Assembly: GCF_000190475.1 (NCBI RefSeq)
Contig: NZ_AEWH01000055.1
Location: forward strand, 1 to 36,213
Source: Ornithinibacillus scapharcae TW25
Lineage (GTDB): Bacteria > Bacillota > Bacilli > Bacillales > Amphibacillaceae
Length of the DNA: 36,213 bases
Direction: 5' to 3'
Made by a program: the position numbers and the translations under genes. The notes beneath the pieces were generated by a model that did not search any database, was not told where the DNA came from, and worked only from the letters and a program-made list of their open reading frames with translations. The stretch's first letter is position 1, and each line of letters starts with the position of its first letter. Below are positions 18,201 through 25,485 of the stretch, in pieces.

Positions 18201-18725
18201 ACGCATCCCTCGGCCTCCACCGCCTAAAGATGCTTTAATGATAATCGGATAGCCATATTTTTCACCAAAAGCCTCCACTTCTTCAACAGAAGATACTGGC
18301 CCATCACTCCCTGGAATAACAGGTAATCCTGCTTGGATGGCTTGACTTCTTGCTCTTACTTTATCTCCAAACATATGTAAATGTTCAGAAGTTGGACCAA
18401 TAAAAATGAGGCCCTCTTCTTCACAACGTCTAGCAAATTCTATATTCTCAGATAAAAATCCATAGCCTGGGTGAATCGCATCTACCCCAACTCTTTTCGC
18501 AATTTCTAATATGCCTTCTATGTCTAAATAAGCATCAATTGGTTTTTTACCTTCTCCAACTAAATAAGATTCATCTGCCTTATATCGATGATAAGAACCT
18601 AAATCCTCTTTAGAATAAATGGCAACTGTACGAATATTTAATTCCGTACATGCGCGGAAAACACGAATTGCTATTTCTCCACGGTTAGCTACTAAAACCT
18701 TTTTTATCTTATTTAACTTGACCAT
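15285..18725 (-). CDS. pyc: Pyruvate carboxylase
   Basis: 1146-aa biotin enzyme that carboxylates pyruvate to oxaloacetate with ATP and bicarbonate, refilling the TCA cycle. Domain order: biotin carboxylase (about 1-455; VLVANRGEIAIRVFRA start, glycine-rich GGGGRGMR loop, EVNPRVQVEHTITE), carboxyltransferase (about 530-800; TDTTFRDAHQSLLATR, metal-binding HLHTHDTSGNG), PYC_OADA linker (about 820-1040), and biotin carrier domain ending with EAMKMET, biotinyl Lys1112. This is the full length of the single-chain alpha4 type. ATG 18725 has AAAGGAGG six bases upstream; the start overlaps the end of ftsW by 13 bases, so the two are translationally linked as in B. subtilis (ftsW-pycA). Confidence 0.98.
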   Translation of the reverse strand: MVKLNKIKKVLVANRGEIAIRVFRACTELNIRTVAIYSKEDLGSYHRYKADESYLVGEGKKPIDAYLDIEGILEIAKRVGVDAIHPGYGFLSENIEFARRCEEEGLIFIGPTSEHLHMFGDKVRARSQAIQAGLPVIPGSDGPVSSVEEVEAFGEKYGYPIIIKASLGGGGRGMRIVRSPLNVRDSYDRAKSEAKAAFGNDEVYVEKLIEHPKHIEVQIIGDQFGNIVHLYERDCSIQRRHQKLVEVAPSLSLADDLRERICDAAVQLMKNVDYLNAGTVEFLVKDNDFYFIEVNPRVQVEHTITELITGVDIVQTQIKIADGQNIHDPSIGIPEQDKISTQGYAIQSRVTTEDPLNNFMPDTGKIMAYRTGGGFGVRLDAGNGFQGAEITPHYDSLLVKVSTWALTFEQAAQKMVRNLKEFRIRGIKTNIPFLENVMLHNQFITGEYNTTFIDETPELFVFPKRKDRGTKMLTFIGETTVNGFEGISNTTKPTFDIPVVPNVDHLQLQSGTKQILDQKGPEGLANWLKEQKEVLLTDTTFRDAHQSLLATRIRTKDLEKIAEPTSKLLPNLFSVEMWGGATFDVAYRFLKEDPWERLLTLRKKMPNVLLQMLLRASNAVGYKNYPDNLIQEFVEKSADAGIDVFRIFDSLNWVEGMRPAIQSVRDNNKIAEVAMCYTGDILDKNRTKYDLNYYKNLAKELEQSGAHILGIKDMAGLLKPEAAYRLITELKEAVDIPIHLHTHDTSGNGIYMYARAIEAGVDVVDVANGPMAGLTSQPSAQTLYHALEGTERQPSIDIQNYEKLGYYWEGVREYYREFESGMKAPHTEIYEHEMPGGQYSNLRQQAKAVGLGERWDEVKAMYRRVNDMFGDVVKVTPSSKVVGDMALFMVQNNLTEDDVYEKGETIDFPDSVVDFASGFLGQPYQGFPKELQRIILKGRNPITVRPGQLLDPVNLDHLKETLFKTLNRQVTSFDMISYALYPKVFLDYHDFYEKYGDVSVLDSPTFFYGMKIGEVIEVEIEQGKTLIVKLISISEPREDGTRVVYFELNGQARQVFIRDHHVQTQIKERLKADKNNSKHIGATMPGMVLKVECEKGQEVEKGDQLVITEAMKMETTVQAPFSGVIKAIHVQDGDAIEVNDLLIEFE

Positions 18726-19896
18726 GTTTTTCCTCCTTTAATAAAACTATTATTCGGAATTTCATTATTAGTAACAGGTGTTGGTCCCTGTTCCTTCTTT
18801 TTAACAGTCATCGCAATATTATTCAATATCCCCATTGAAATTAGTAGGATTAATAAGGATGAGCCACCATAACTGACAAATGGTAATGTCACTCCGGTAA
18901 TTGGCAAGATACCACTAGCTGAACCCAAATTAATAAAAGCTTGTATCCCAACCATTGAAGATATTCCGATAGCGAGTAGTGCGCCGAAAGTGTCTTCACA
19001 CTTCCTAGAGATGTATATACCTCGTAAGACAATGATAGCAAGAGAACCTATGACAATAAATACTCCGATAAAACCAAGTTCCTCCGCAATTACCGCCATA
19101 ATAAAATCTGTATGTGGGCCAAATAAATATCCTAGTTTTTGCACACCTTGTCCAAGACCTTCACCAGTTAACCCTCCTACACCAATGGCTACATAGGACT
19201 GTATTAATTGGTAACCGTCATCCTTTGGTGATTCAAATGGTGCATAAGCTCCCGTAAAACGACTAATTCGCTCATCAGTAATCATACTAGGGATAGCAAT
19301 AGCAACTAATAATAATCCTATTGCTACTAATAAAAATAAATGCTTAAATCGAATCCCAGAACTAAATATTACAGAACAAGCAATTAAAAAGATAATCGAA
19401 GCAGTACCAATATCTGGTTGTGCTATAATTAACGCGAGTATAATAGCCGTTAAAATTAGGGGAGGTAAAACCCCTCTATTAAAATTATCTATGTAGGCTT
19501 GCTTTTTCGAGTAAACGGAAGCTAGATACATGATAATCCCTAGCTTTGCAAATTCGGACGGCTGCAAGTTTAGTGGGCCAAGATTGATCCAGGATTTTGC
19601 GTTCCCTGCAGAATACCCAAAAATTCTAACTGCAATTAATAATATAATGATACCTAAAATTATTATTTTTATTAGTTTTTGATATTTTTGTAAGGAAAAA
19701 ACGTGCAAAATAGAAATCCGACAAAGCCGATACTAAACCATTGTAATTGCCTAATTAAATAGTAATTACTCTCTCGATCTTCTACAACTACAGCTAATAC
19801 CATACTAGCACTATAAATCATTACTATTCCAAATCCGCTTAATATTAATGGTGTAATTAATAGCGTAAAATCATAATCCTTTAGTTTGCGTATCAT
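18713..19896 (-). pseudogene. ftsW: FtsW cell-division glycosyltransferase, split by an apparent one-base frameshift
   Basis: SEDS-family peptidoglycan polymerase of the division septum, normally one chain of about 400 aa. Here the first frame starts at ATG 19896 (AGAGGG upstream; MIRKLKDYDFTLLITPLILS) and stops after about 74 codons near 19672. The rest continues in another frame from about 19708 to 18713, with NAKSWINLGPLNLQPSEFAK, FGPHTDFIMAVIAEELG and GVTLPFVSYGGSSLL, all classic SEDS motifs. Adding one A to the run AAAAA (T run at 19685-19689 on the plus strand) restores FFPYKKYQKLIKIIIL and a normal protein. FtsW is generally essential, so a sequence error or a second copy is more likely than real loss. 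The tail overlaps pyc by 13 bases. RodA/SpoVE are alternatives by family, but linkage to pyc and ylaN supports FtsW. Confidence 0.9.
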
Positions 19897-19960
19897 CTTG
19901 TCCCTCTCCAATATACCTGACTAGCATCAATTTTATATCTGTTAAACAATGAATTAAACA

Positions 19961-19999
19961 AAAAAACCTTGCCATTTCATATGCAGGCAAAGTTTTTTT
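19961..19999 (-). terminator. Terminator of ylaN
   Basis: Minus-strand stem AACTTTGCC / GGCAAGGTT (19986-19994 with 19968-19973 region) flanked by T7 after and A7 before. It separates ylaN from ftsW. Confidence 0.8.
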
Positions 20000-20035
20000 C
20001 ACAAAAATTCTGTGAACCGTGTAAGATGCATGGTC

Positions 20036-20317
20036 CTATCCTGATTTTTGTGCTGCTTCATGAAGTATATTTAGCTGCCTCTCTAGATTTTCAAGAAGTG
20101 CTTTTCCTTCATCCTCATTAATTAAGTTTAATCTAACTGCAAAATCTATTTCCCTAGAAAGACCAAACATTTGCGTATCTAAAACTTCTTCATATAATGG
20201 ACATTGCGGCATCATTAAATTATCAATTTGCACTTCAATTAACCGCAAAATTTTATCAGCATCAGCCTTTAGAAGGGCATAGGCTTTTTCACGATGATCA
20301 ATCGTTACCTCAGGCAT
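20036..20317 (-). CDS. ylaN: YlaN, iron-responsive UPF0358 protein
   Basis: 93-aa all-helical cytosolic protein of the UPF0358 family, alignable over its full length. Recognisable stretches: [20 protein letters not shown] (about 11-30), [20 protein letters not shown] (about 36-55) and FAVRLNLI. Work in B. subtilis and S. aureus links YlaN to iron homeostasis: it binds Fe(II) and Fur and relieves Fur repression. ATG 20317 follows GGAGGGG by about eight bases. It sits upstream of ftsW as in B. subtilis but has its own terminator. The glutaminase and phoH-like genes that often neighbour it are not here. Confidence 0.95.
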   Translation of the reverse strand: MPEVTIDHREKAYALLKADADKILRLIEVQIDNLMMPQCPLYEEVLDTQMFGLSREIDFAVRLNLINEDEGKALLENLERQLNILHEAAQKSG

Positions 20318-20539
20318 TGAAATATCCCCTCCACCAAAAACAAACCTCTTTTATAAGCTTGTTTTCTTCTTCTTTGATCAATCTTTTCCTCTAATATTAT
20401 ATTATCTCTTACCATTATAAAATGCAAATTATTATTCCAATACTATCTATAAAATATAGAAAAAAACTTTCTATTTTAAATTCATGTATATCTCTGATAT
20501 TCTAAATGAGTAATACTTATTTTTGAAAGGTGGAAAAAC

Positions 20540-21022
20540 ATGATAGTTCCAATACTAGGAAACGTAGCATACCAGATAACAATGGACCCTACTGTATGGA
20601 TTTTTGATGACCGTAAAATAATTCTAGAAGAAGCATTTTTAGAGACAGTTGAACAAGATACAAGTGACGAACTACAGTACGCTGCTCAAAGATGGGAACG
20701 AGCGATAAGTCGACAAGAAAAGCCTCCAGTAAATCAAAGCATTAAAAAACATGAGCGCGAGAATATCCTCATGTACTCCTATGTGATGCCAATCAATGAC
20801 TTCCTGAACCATGCAGAAATTATTGATGGTGCAGAACAGGCGGTACTAGTCACAGATTCTGGTGAGGTTACAATACCTATCTCTGAGCTATATAATAGCT
20901 ACCTTCTATTTGCAAAAGATGGGAAACCACTAAAAGAAAATGGTCCTGTTCACCTATTATATAAGGACGGTTCAAATCAAGATAATCCTATCAAAGGTAT
21001 AAACAAAATCATGATAAAGTAA
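20540..21022 (+). CDS. ylaL: YlaL-like conserved protein
   Basis: 160-aa soluble protein, conserved in Bacillaceae in this position, function unknown. It opens with MIVPILGNVAYQITMDPTVW and contains WIFDDRKIILEEAF, a run with KHERENILMYSYVMPI in the middle, and GPVHLLYKDGSN near the C-terminus, all familiar from YlaL. The family is sometimes labelled peptidyl-prolyl isomerase, which I see no motif for. ATG 20540 has AAAGGTGG six bases upstream. It is divergent from ylaN, and a hairpin follows it before ylaJ. I assign the symbol from memory of the protein and gene order. Confidence 0.8.
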   Translation: MIVPILGNVAYQITMDPTVWIFDDRKIILEEAFLETVEQDTSDELQYAAQRWERAISRQEKPPVNQSIKKHERENILMYSYVMPINDFLNHAEIIDGAEQAVLVTDSGEVTIPISELYNSYLLFAKDGKPLKENGPVHLLYKDGSNQDNPIKGINKIMIK

Positions 21023-21034
21023 ATACATTTAATC

Positions 21035-21092
21035 AAACGAACTTTGATATGCCATTCTAGCCAATTAGAATCATAAAACAGTTCGTTTTTTG
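21035..21092 (+). terminator. Terminator of the ylaL-like gene
   Basis: AAACGAACT (21035-21043) pairs with AGTTCGTTT (21080-21088) and inner ATTCT/AGAAT pair, followed by TTTT. The loop region is long, so strength is moderate. Confidence 0.65.
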
Positions 21093-21200
21093 TATTCTTA
21101 CTACTTTGAAAACGGAACTTCTGTATAATTTAGCCTCTAATACTCAAAATAACATTAAAAGCGATTGCCTATACCCCGCTAATAGTAGGAGGAGTGTTAG

Positions 21201-21824
21201 ATGTTTATACGTACCATAGGTATTGTAACATTATGCTTAGTTTTTCTTATCGGTTGCTCTGATAACAACAATGAGGAAGATCACGCACTACCATCAGAGC
21301 AAAAAAATACAGATAATCGAATTGTTAATGTGAAAAACTCATCTTCTAATCAAAACAGAGAATTGTCTAATGAAGAAATCGCAGATCATTTAGCTCATAT
21401 TGCTGGAGATGTTCCACAGGTTAATGATGCAGTAGCCATTGTAGTTGGCCCATATGCTGTTGTTGGTATTGATGTCGATAAGCAATTGGACCGTTCACGT
21501 GTTGGCACTATAAAGTATTCAGTCCTAGAGGCTCTTCAACATGATCCTTACGGAAGAACAGCAGTCGTAGTTGCTGATGGAGATATAATGGAAAGAATTC
21601 GAGGTATGAATGATAAAATAAGCCAAGGTCATCCAATTCAAGGAATACTTGATGAGGTAGCTGCCATCGTTGCTAGGTACATGCCTGACTTTCCGATTCC
21701 AGAGGAACAACCGGAACAACCAGATCAAAATAAAGAAATCATAAATGATGAAAAAGAAAAGCAACAAATGGATGATATCGTAGATGATCAATCAAAAAAT
21801 AACAAAGAAAAAAGAGAAGAGTAG
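21201..21824 (+). CDS. ylaJ: YhcN/YlaJ family sporulation lipoprotein
   Basis: 207-aa lipoprotein of the YhcN/YlaJ family, found in spores and linked with germination in Bacillus. Signal peptide with lipobox LIGC (Cys19) is followed by an Asp/Glu/Asn-rich linker, the YhcN/YlaJ domain (about 50-160, with NDAVAIVVGPYAVVGIDVD and LDRSRVGTIKYSVLEAL), and a highly charged Gln/Asp/Glu/Lys tail. The mature protein should be anchored to the outer face of a membrane, probably the inner spore membrane. ATG 21201 has AGGAGGAG five bases upstream. No clear SigG promoter is visible. It is monocistronic with a shared downstream hairpin. Confidence 0.9.
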   Translation: MFIRTIGIVTLCLVFLIGCSDNNNEEDHALPSEQKNTDNRIVNVKNSSSNQNRELSNEEIADHLAHIAGDVPQVNDAVAIVVGPYAVVGIDVDKQLDRSRVGTIKYSVLEALQHDPYGRTAVVVADGDIMERIRGMNDKISQGHPIQGILDEVAAIVARYMPDFPIPEEQPEQPDQNKEIINDEKEKQQMDDIVDDQSKNNKEKREE

Positions 21825-21841
21825 AACTTACTCCCCATTAT

Positions 21842-21874
21842 AAAGAGGTATCCAGTAAAGGATACCTCTTTTAT
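21842..21874. terminator. Bidirectional terminator between ylaJ and the 83-aa gene
   Basis: 12-bp perfect stem AAAGAGGTATCC (21842-21853) / GGATACCTCTTT (21860-21871), six-base loop, T tail on the plus strand. Confidence 0.88.
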
Positions 21875-22125
21875 TATTCATCTGCCTTTATATTATTATA
21901 ATATTGAACTCCAAATTGAGAACCTTCCGACACCATTTTCGCATTCTCTAATTGATCTAGTTCTAAATCATCAACCTGATCCGGTTTACCTGCATTAGAG
22001 AATGTCAAGTCTACTTCCAAATCTCTCGGCTCAGTCGTAGGACCATGATTATTACTTTTTTTAGTTCCCAATAAATAACCTGCGATCCCTAGTCCTATCG
22101 CGGAAACGACATATCTTTTTTTCAT
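21874..22125 (-). CDS. Unrecognised small protein with one N-terminal membrane segment
   Basis: 83 aa; I do not recognise the family. The start MKKRYVVSAIGLGIAGYLLG looks like a short Gly-rich membrane helix or uncleaved signal of the kind seen in YtxH-like proteins. The rest is acidic and polar (many Asp/Glu, Asn, Gln), with VDDLELDQLENAKMVSEGSQ before the C-terminus. ATG 22125 has AAAGGGTGAT upstream within a good distance. Codon use resembles its neighbours, and it is flanked by a terminator and a divergent gene, supporting a real single-gene unit. It occupies a spot between ylaJ and ylaI where B. subtilis has none, as far as I recall. Confidence 0.7.
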   Translation of the reverse strand: MKKRYVVSAIGLGIAGYLLGTKKSNNHGPTTEPRDLEVDLTFSNAGKPDQVDDLELDQLENAKMVSEGSQFGVQYYNNIKADE

Positions 22126-22228
22126 TATATCACCCTTTCTATCCTTTACTTTAATGTACCTCTAGTAGATAGAAATTAAACATCTATGATATAGTAGTTA
22201 TAATAGAGACCGATTTAGAGGTGGTATG

Positions 22229-22432
22229 ATGCAGGTTAAATGCGTTATTTGTGATGTGGTCGAAGAGATAGAAGATTACTCACTACAAGCTAAAAGATTA
22301 AGAAATCGTAAAATTCATATGTATTTATGCCAAAATTGCAATGATCGAATAAAAGAAAACACGTTAAAACGACACGCAACTGGAAAGTTTCAATTATATG
22401 AGGAAAAAAAGAAAGTAGATGAATTAATCTAA
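22229..22432 (+). CDS. ylaI: YlaI family zinc-ribbon-like protein
   Basis: 67-aa small protein of the YlaI family, function unknown. Two CxxC pairs (Cys5/Cys8 in KCVICD and Cys34/Cys37 in LCQNCN) form a probable zinc knuckle, with AKRLRNRKIHMYLC between them strongly conserved in relatives. Two ATG codons are adjacent (22226, 22229); the second gives better spacing from GAGGTG and matches the usual MxVKC start. It ends at a perfect bidirectional hairpin shared with ylaH. Confidence 0.9.
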   Translation: MQVKCVICDVVEEIEDYSLQAKRLRNRKIHMYLCQNCNDRIKENTLKRHATGKFQLYEEKKKVDELI

Positions 22433-22436
22433 TAAC

Positions 22437-22478
22437 AATAGAGGAGTGTTTGGGGTGCACCTCAAACACTCCTCTATT
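22437..22478. terminator. Bidirectional terminator between ylaI and ylaH
   Basis: 16-bp perfect stem AATAGAGGAGTGTTTG (22437-22452) / CAAACACTCCTCTATT (22463-22478), with GGTGCACC in the loop and T/A tracts on either side. Confidence 0.92.
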
Positions 22479-22481
22479 TTA

Positions 22482-22796
22482 TTAATTGCTTTGTTTAGCT
22501 TTTCGTTGAAAATATAATCTCATTCGGTAGATGGCTAAGACTAAACAAATGATTACTAAACTCTCGGTCATTGGTAAAGGGTTCCCACCTGTAGCTACAG
22601 ACCATACGATAAATAACAGATAAAGTACAAAAATTCCAATTGCTAATAGAATATAAACAATGATTGATTTTAAAATGGGTAACTTTTTTGCAAAACCTAG
22701 TTTATAAGCAATCGCTGCTAAAATAAAATTGAGTGGATATAAGATGTTGAATAACTGCTCAACCCCATATTGCTCCATGATAAATTGATAAACCAT
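22482..22796 (-). CDS. ylaH: YlaH-like membrane protein
   Basis: 104-aa integral membrane protein with three hydrophobic helices (about 16-34, 42-66, 76-92) and a basic C-terminus. It matches the YlaH-like family by the LFNILYPLNFILAAIAYKLG and GFAKKLPILKSIIVYILL stretches. No function is known. ATG 22796 has GGGGGA eight bases upstream. In B. subtilis typA (ylaG) lies between ylaF and ylaH; here only a 199-bp gap separates ylaH from the ylaF-like gene and they are divergent. Confidence 0.88.
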   Translation of the reverse strand: MVYQFIMEQYGVEQLFNILYPLNFILAAIAYKLGFAKKLPILKSIIVYILLAIGIFVLYLLFIVWSVATGGNPLPMTESLVIICLVLAIYRMRLYFQRKAKQSN

Positions 22797-22995
22797 TGTA
22801 ATCCCCCATTATGTAAGTTCAAAGTCTATCATACTAAATTTACATAAAACTTGCTAGTATTTGATTATTAGCTCCAACCATTATCCAGATCATTACGAAA
22901 CTACCTAGCTCGATTCTAACAAAAGTTTTATAAAAACTTTGAACAGTATAAGAAAAAGTTTTATACTAAAAGTACATATGAGGGAGTGACATGAA

Positions 22996-23178
22996 ATGAA
23001 GAATCTGAATATACCAGCTTTTCTACTAGCAACGTTAGTCATTATAATGTTTATTGGAGTTGGGTTTGCTATCGCTTTGCGCAGTATCTGGCTAATATTA
23101 TTATTTATTGCTTTAGGCTTTGGAATTATGGGAACAGGAATTGCAAATAAAAAGAAAAAAAGTGGCTCACAAGCGTGA
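22996..23178 (+). CDS. ylaF: YlaF-like small membrane protein (DUF5325)
   Basis: 60-aa protein made of two membrane helices (about 6-28 and 31-50) and a Lys-rich tail (NKKKKS). Size, topology and the MGTGIANKKKK ending fit the DUF5325/YlaF family. Function unknown. ATG 22996 has GAGGGAG ten bases upstream. The coding region ends one base before the convergent suhB stop, and its last codons form half of a hairpin that appears to terminate suhB. Confidence 0.78.
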   Translation: MKNLNIPAFLLATLVIIMFIGVGFAIALRSIWLILLFIALGFGIMGTGIANKKKKSGSQA

Positions 23179-23185
23179 GTCACTT
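23154..23185 (-). terminator. Terminator of suhB lying inside the ylaF coding end
   Basis: AAGTGGCTCAC (23160-23170) / GTGAGTCACTT (23175-23185), one G-T pair. Read on the minus strand the stem runs into a seven-T tract (23154-23160 as A), so it fits suhB; the plus-strand side has only TTCCTTCC. Confidence 0.75.
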
Positions 23186-23989
23186 CCTTCCTTTCGATAT
23201 AAAGTCTTTTATAATACGTTTATGTATGTCTGGGTGGCCAACAAATACCGAATTCCTTGTTAACAAATTGATTGGCTCTCCATCAATTGTAGTTGTTACA
23301 CCACCAACTTCATCCACGAGTATCATTCCAGCTGCAACATCCCAGGGAGATAAACTCATCGTTAAATACCCCTCTAAAACTCCTTCTGCCACAAAAGCAA
23401 ATTCTAGCGCAGCAGAACCATAAGTACGAGATCCTCTAGCCGTTTTAACCAGATCTTGCATGATCTTCTCATCCACTAATCGATTCTCACATAACCATAA
23501 GTGATTTAATCCAATAACGGATTCTTCTAGGACGAGACCTTTTTCTAATGGCATAAGAGCTTTACCATTCTTAAATGCCCCTTCCCCTCTTTTAGCATAG
23601 TACAGCACATCTTCCATAACATTATAGATGAGTCCAATCTCTCCTATACCATCATGATATATACCTATTGATATAGCGAAGTTTCGTTTTTGTTGAACAA
23701 AATTCATGGTCCCATCAATCGGGTCAATAATCCAAATCGTCCCTTCTAGTGAAGGAATTTCGTCCCCAAAACCTTCTTCAGAGAGTAATAAGTGATCTGG
23801 ATAAGTGGATTTAATTTTTTCAACAAAAAATCTTTCTGTATCTTTGTCCATCGTAGTAACTAAATCATTAGGATTCGATTTTGTGTCTATTTCTAATGGG
23901 TCATCAATCTTTTGTCTAATGATGTTTCCCGCTTCTAATATCCATTTTTTTGCGTTACCAAATACATCTTTCTTTCTAGAGTTTTTCAT
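23180..23989 (-). CDS. suhB: Inositol monophosphatase family protein
   Basis: 269-aa Mg-dependent phosphatase of the IMPase/SuhB family, 1-phosphate esters of myo-inositol being the typical substrate; YktC is the B. subtilis counterpart. Metal-binding motifs are intact: EE at 71-72 (SEEGFGDE), DPIDGTMNF starting at 89, and WDVAAG starting at 216. The cytosolic enzyme is of typical length. ATG 23989 (MKNSRKKDVFG) is used because GGAGG lies eight bases upstream; the open frame continues 18 codons further with no supporting site. It is convergent with ylaF and follows, on the same strand, a 63-aa gene after a hairpin. Confidence 0.92.
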   Translation of the reverse strand: MKNSRKKDVFGNAKKWILEAGNIIRQKIDDPLEIDTKSNPNDLVTTMDKDTERFFVEKIKSTYPDHLLLSEEGFGDEIPSLEGTIWIIDPIDGTMNFVQQKRNFAISIGIYHDGIGEIGLIYNVMEDVLYYAKRGEGAFKNGKALMPLEKGLVLEESVIGLNHLWLCENRLVDEKIMQDLVKTARGSRTYGSAALEFAFVAEGVLEGYLTMSLSPWDVAAGMILVDEVGGVTTTIDGEPINLLTRNSVFVGHPDIHKRIIKDFISKGRK

Positions 23990-24050
23990 GTATAATGCCT
24001 CCAATTCTATTCTTATCATAGCAAAATATTGTGCGGTAGTCATATATAAA

Positions 24051-24098
24051 CAAATAAGGATGCCTCTTAGAATCTCTATTCTGAGACACCCTTATTTG
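24051..24098 (-). terminator. Probable terminator after the 63-aa gene
   Basis: Imperfect stem: CAAATAAGG-TG-CTC (24051-24066) pairs with GAG-CA-CCTTATTTG (24083-24098), inner AGAAT/ATTCT. On the minus strand followed by TTTATATATG, a weak T tract. Confidence 0.5.
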
Positions 24099-24105
24099 AT
24101 TATTA

Positions 24106-24297
24106 TTATTTCTCAAGTAAGTCTAATAGTTTTCGGCGTAGTACTGTTAGTTTTTCTTTGGACTTTATAATTTGAACTTTATCATTTTCTTTAAGTGCAT
24201 CAGCAAGTGTTAATAATTCATAATCAATTTCCATACGGATAACGGGAATCTTTTCTTTTTCTTCTTGTCTTTTAACTTCTTCTATAATATATTTCAA
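24106..24297 (-). CDS. Small conserved charged protein (YkzI-like)
   Basis: 63-aa predicted cytosolic protein, mostly helical and charged. It contains EKIPVIRMEIDYELLTLADAL in the middle and a Lys/Leu-rich helix at the end (LTVLRRKLLDLLEK). By position between yktB and suhB (yktC) it corresponds to ykzI of B. subtilis, but I match it on context and general character, not on a known motif, so no symbol is given. The start is TTG 24297 with AAAGGA 11 bases upstream, a longer gap than usual. Confidence 0.65.
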   Translation of the reverse strand: MKYIIEEVKRQEEKEKIPVIRMEIDYELLTLADALKENDKVQIIKSKEKLTVLRRKLLDLLEK

Positions 24298-24545
24298 AAG
24301 TCACACATCCTTTCAAACATTTTTATGTTCATTTTTGAGCTCATTACACGTATTCATTGTATGGACTTATTCAATATACTGTTGTGTTGTCCAAGTTTTC
24401 ATGAACATTTACTCTGTTTTCTTTATATATATGACTTTTTTCGAATTTCGTTAAAAATATTAAAGGAAGTAATGACTTGACTAGTTTATATTAAGTCGCT
24501 CATAATAATAAATATAATTAAATTAACTTGGAAGGTGTTTTGAAT

Positions 24546-25163
24546 ATGACTATCACAGGATTTACCCAATCAGACTTTAACACATTCAATATCGATGGAC
24601 TAGATGCCCGGATGGAAGCAATCCAATCTAGAATTCAACCTAAATTTAAAGAAATTGGACAAGAATTAACCAATTATCTTTCTTCCAAGCTTGGCAATGA
24701 GTTGTATTTACATATTGCTAAACACGCGAGAAGAACGGTTAATCCTCCTAAAGATACCTGGCTTGCAATATCACACAATAACCGTGGATATAAAAAACAC
24801 CCACATTTCCAAGTGGGGTTATTTGATGATCATTTGTTTATATGGCTTGCATGTATATATGAATTGGACCATAAAACTGCTATTGCCAAAAAGTTTCTTT
24901 CTCATTTTGACCAGTTTGATAATTTAGATGGAGAATATGTTGTCTCATTAGACCATATGAAAAAGGAATCTCTTCCTTTAGAGGAACTTGAAAAGAGACA
25001 TTTAGAACGATTTCGTGACGTTAAGAAGGCCGAATTTCTTATTGGGAAGCACTTATCACCTGATGATAATCTAGTTTCTGATGGAGATGAGTTAGTAAGT
25101 TTTATTAAGGAGACATTCGATCAATTAATCCCATTCTATCGTCTGGCTTTAGACGCATCTTAA
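24546..25163 (+). CDS. yktB: YktB family protein (DUF1054/UPF0637)
   Basis: 205-aa cytosolic protein of the UPF0637 family, function unknown. Diagnostic text includes FNIDGLDARMEAIQSRIQPK near the start, HIAKHARRTVNPPKDTWLA (about 56-74) and GYKKHPHFQVGLFDDHLFIW. Length and motifs fit the family end to end. I start at ATG 24546 (MTITGFTQSDF), which has GAAGGTG eight bases upstream; the frame extends six codons up to a TTG that overlaps that motif. It converges on yktA and shares a perfect terminator with it. Confidence 0.92.
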   Translation: MTITGFTQSDFNTFNIDGLDARMEAIQSRIQPKFKEIGQELTNYLSSKLGNELYLHIAKHARRTVNPPKDTWLAISHNNRGYKKHPHFQVGLFDDHLFIWLACIYELDHKTAIAKKFLSHFDQFDNLDGEYVVSLDHMKKESLPLEELEKRHLERFRDVKKAEFLIGKHLSPDDNLVSDGDELVSFIKETFDQLIPFYRLALDAS

Positions 25164-25164
25164 G

Positions 25165-25203
25165 TAATAAGGGCATAACCTTAATAAGGTTATGCCCTTA
25201 TTA
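25165..25203. terminator. Bidirectional terminator between yktB and yktA
   Basis: 18-bp perfect stem with a three-base loop, 25165-25182 (TAATAAGGGCATAACCTT) and 25186-25203, spanning the whole gap between the two convergent stop codons. Confidence 0.92.
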
Positions 25204-25473
25204 CTATTTCATTTTTATAACACTGCTTTGGCTTTCTTTTGCCTTTTTTACCGTATGATAACCTGAATAACCAGAGTCCCGTTCAAATTCAGCAAAGTAT
25301 TTCTTTTCCTCGCTTTTAGATGGAACCACTTGTTTAAATTTACGATATCCCGCTAACAATATATCGCGGTCAATTCCCTGTTCATATGCTTTTTCTACCA
25401 ACGTAAAGAATTGAACGACATTGACAATTTCTTCTTTTGACCAACTTACATCAAAGGGATAAGAATAATTCAT
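25204..25473 (-). CDS. yktA: YktA family protein (UPF0223)
   Basis: 89-aa helical cytosolic protein of the UPF0223 family, function unknown. It shows YPFDVSWSKEEIVNVVQFF at the start, AYEQGIDRDILLAGYRKFK in the middle and GYSGYHTVKKAKE toward the end, all typical. ATG 25473 has TGAGGTGA about seven bases upstream; that site overlaps the stop of the preceding nitronate monooxygenase gene (12-base gap), so the two form an operon. Confidence 0.93.
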   Translation of the reverse strand: MNYSYPFDVSWSKEEIVNVVQFFTLVEKAYEQGIDRDILLAGYRKFKQVVPSKSEEKKYFAEFERDSGYSGYHTVKKAKESQSSVIKMK

Positions 25474-25485
25474 ATTAATTTCACC

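Noticed and set aside
20413-20440. TTGGAA and TATAAT on the minus strand before ylaN
   Set aside because: Spacing is only 15 bases; a promoter must be here, but I cannot decide which TATAAT-like element is used.
21107-21120. cre-like TGAAAACGGAACTT upstream of ylaJ
   Set aside because: Only 11 of 14 positions match, with the whole right end wrong, and no reason to expect CcpA control of a spore lipoprotein.
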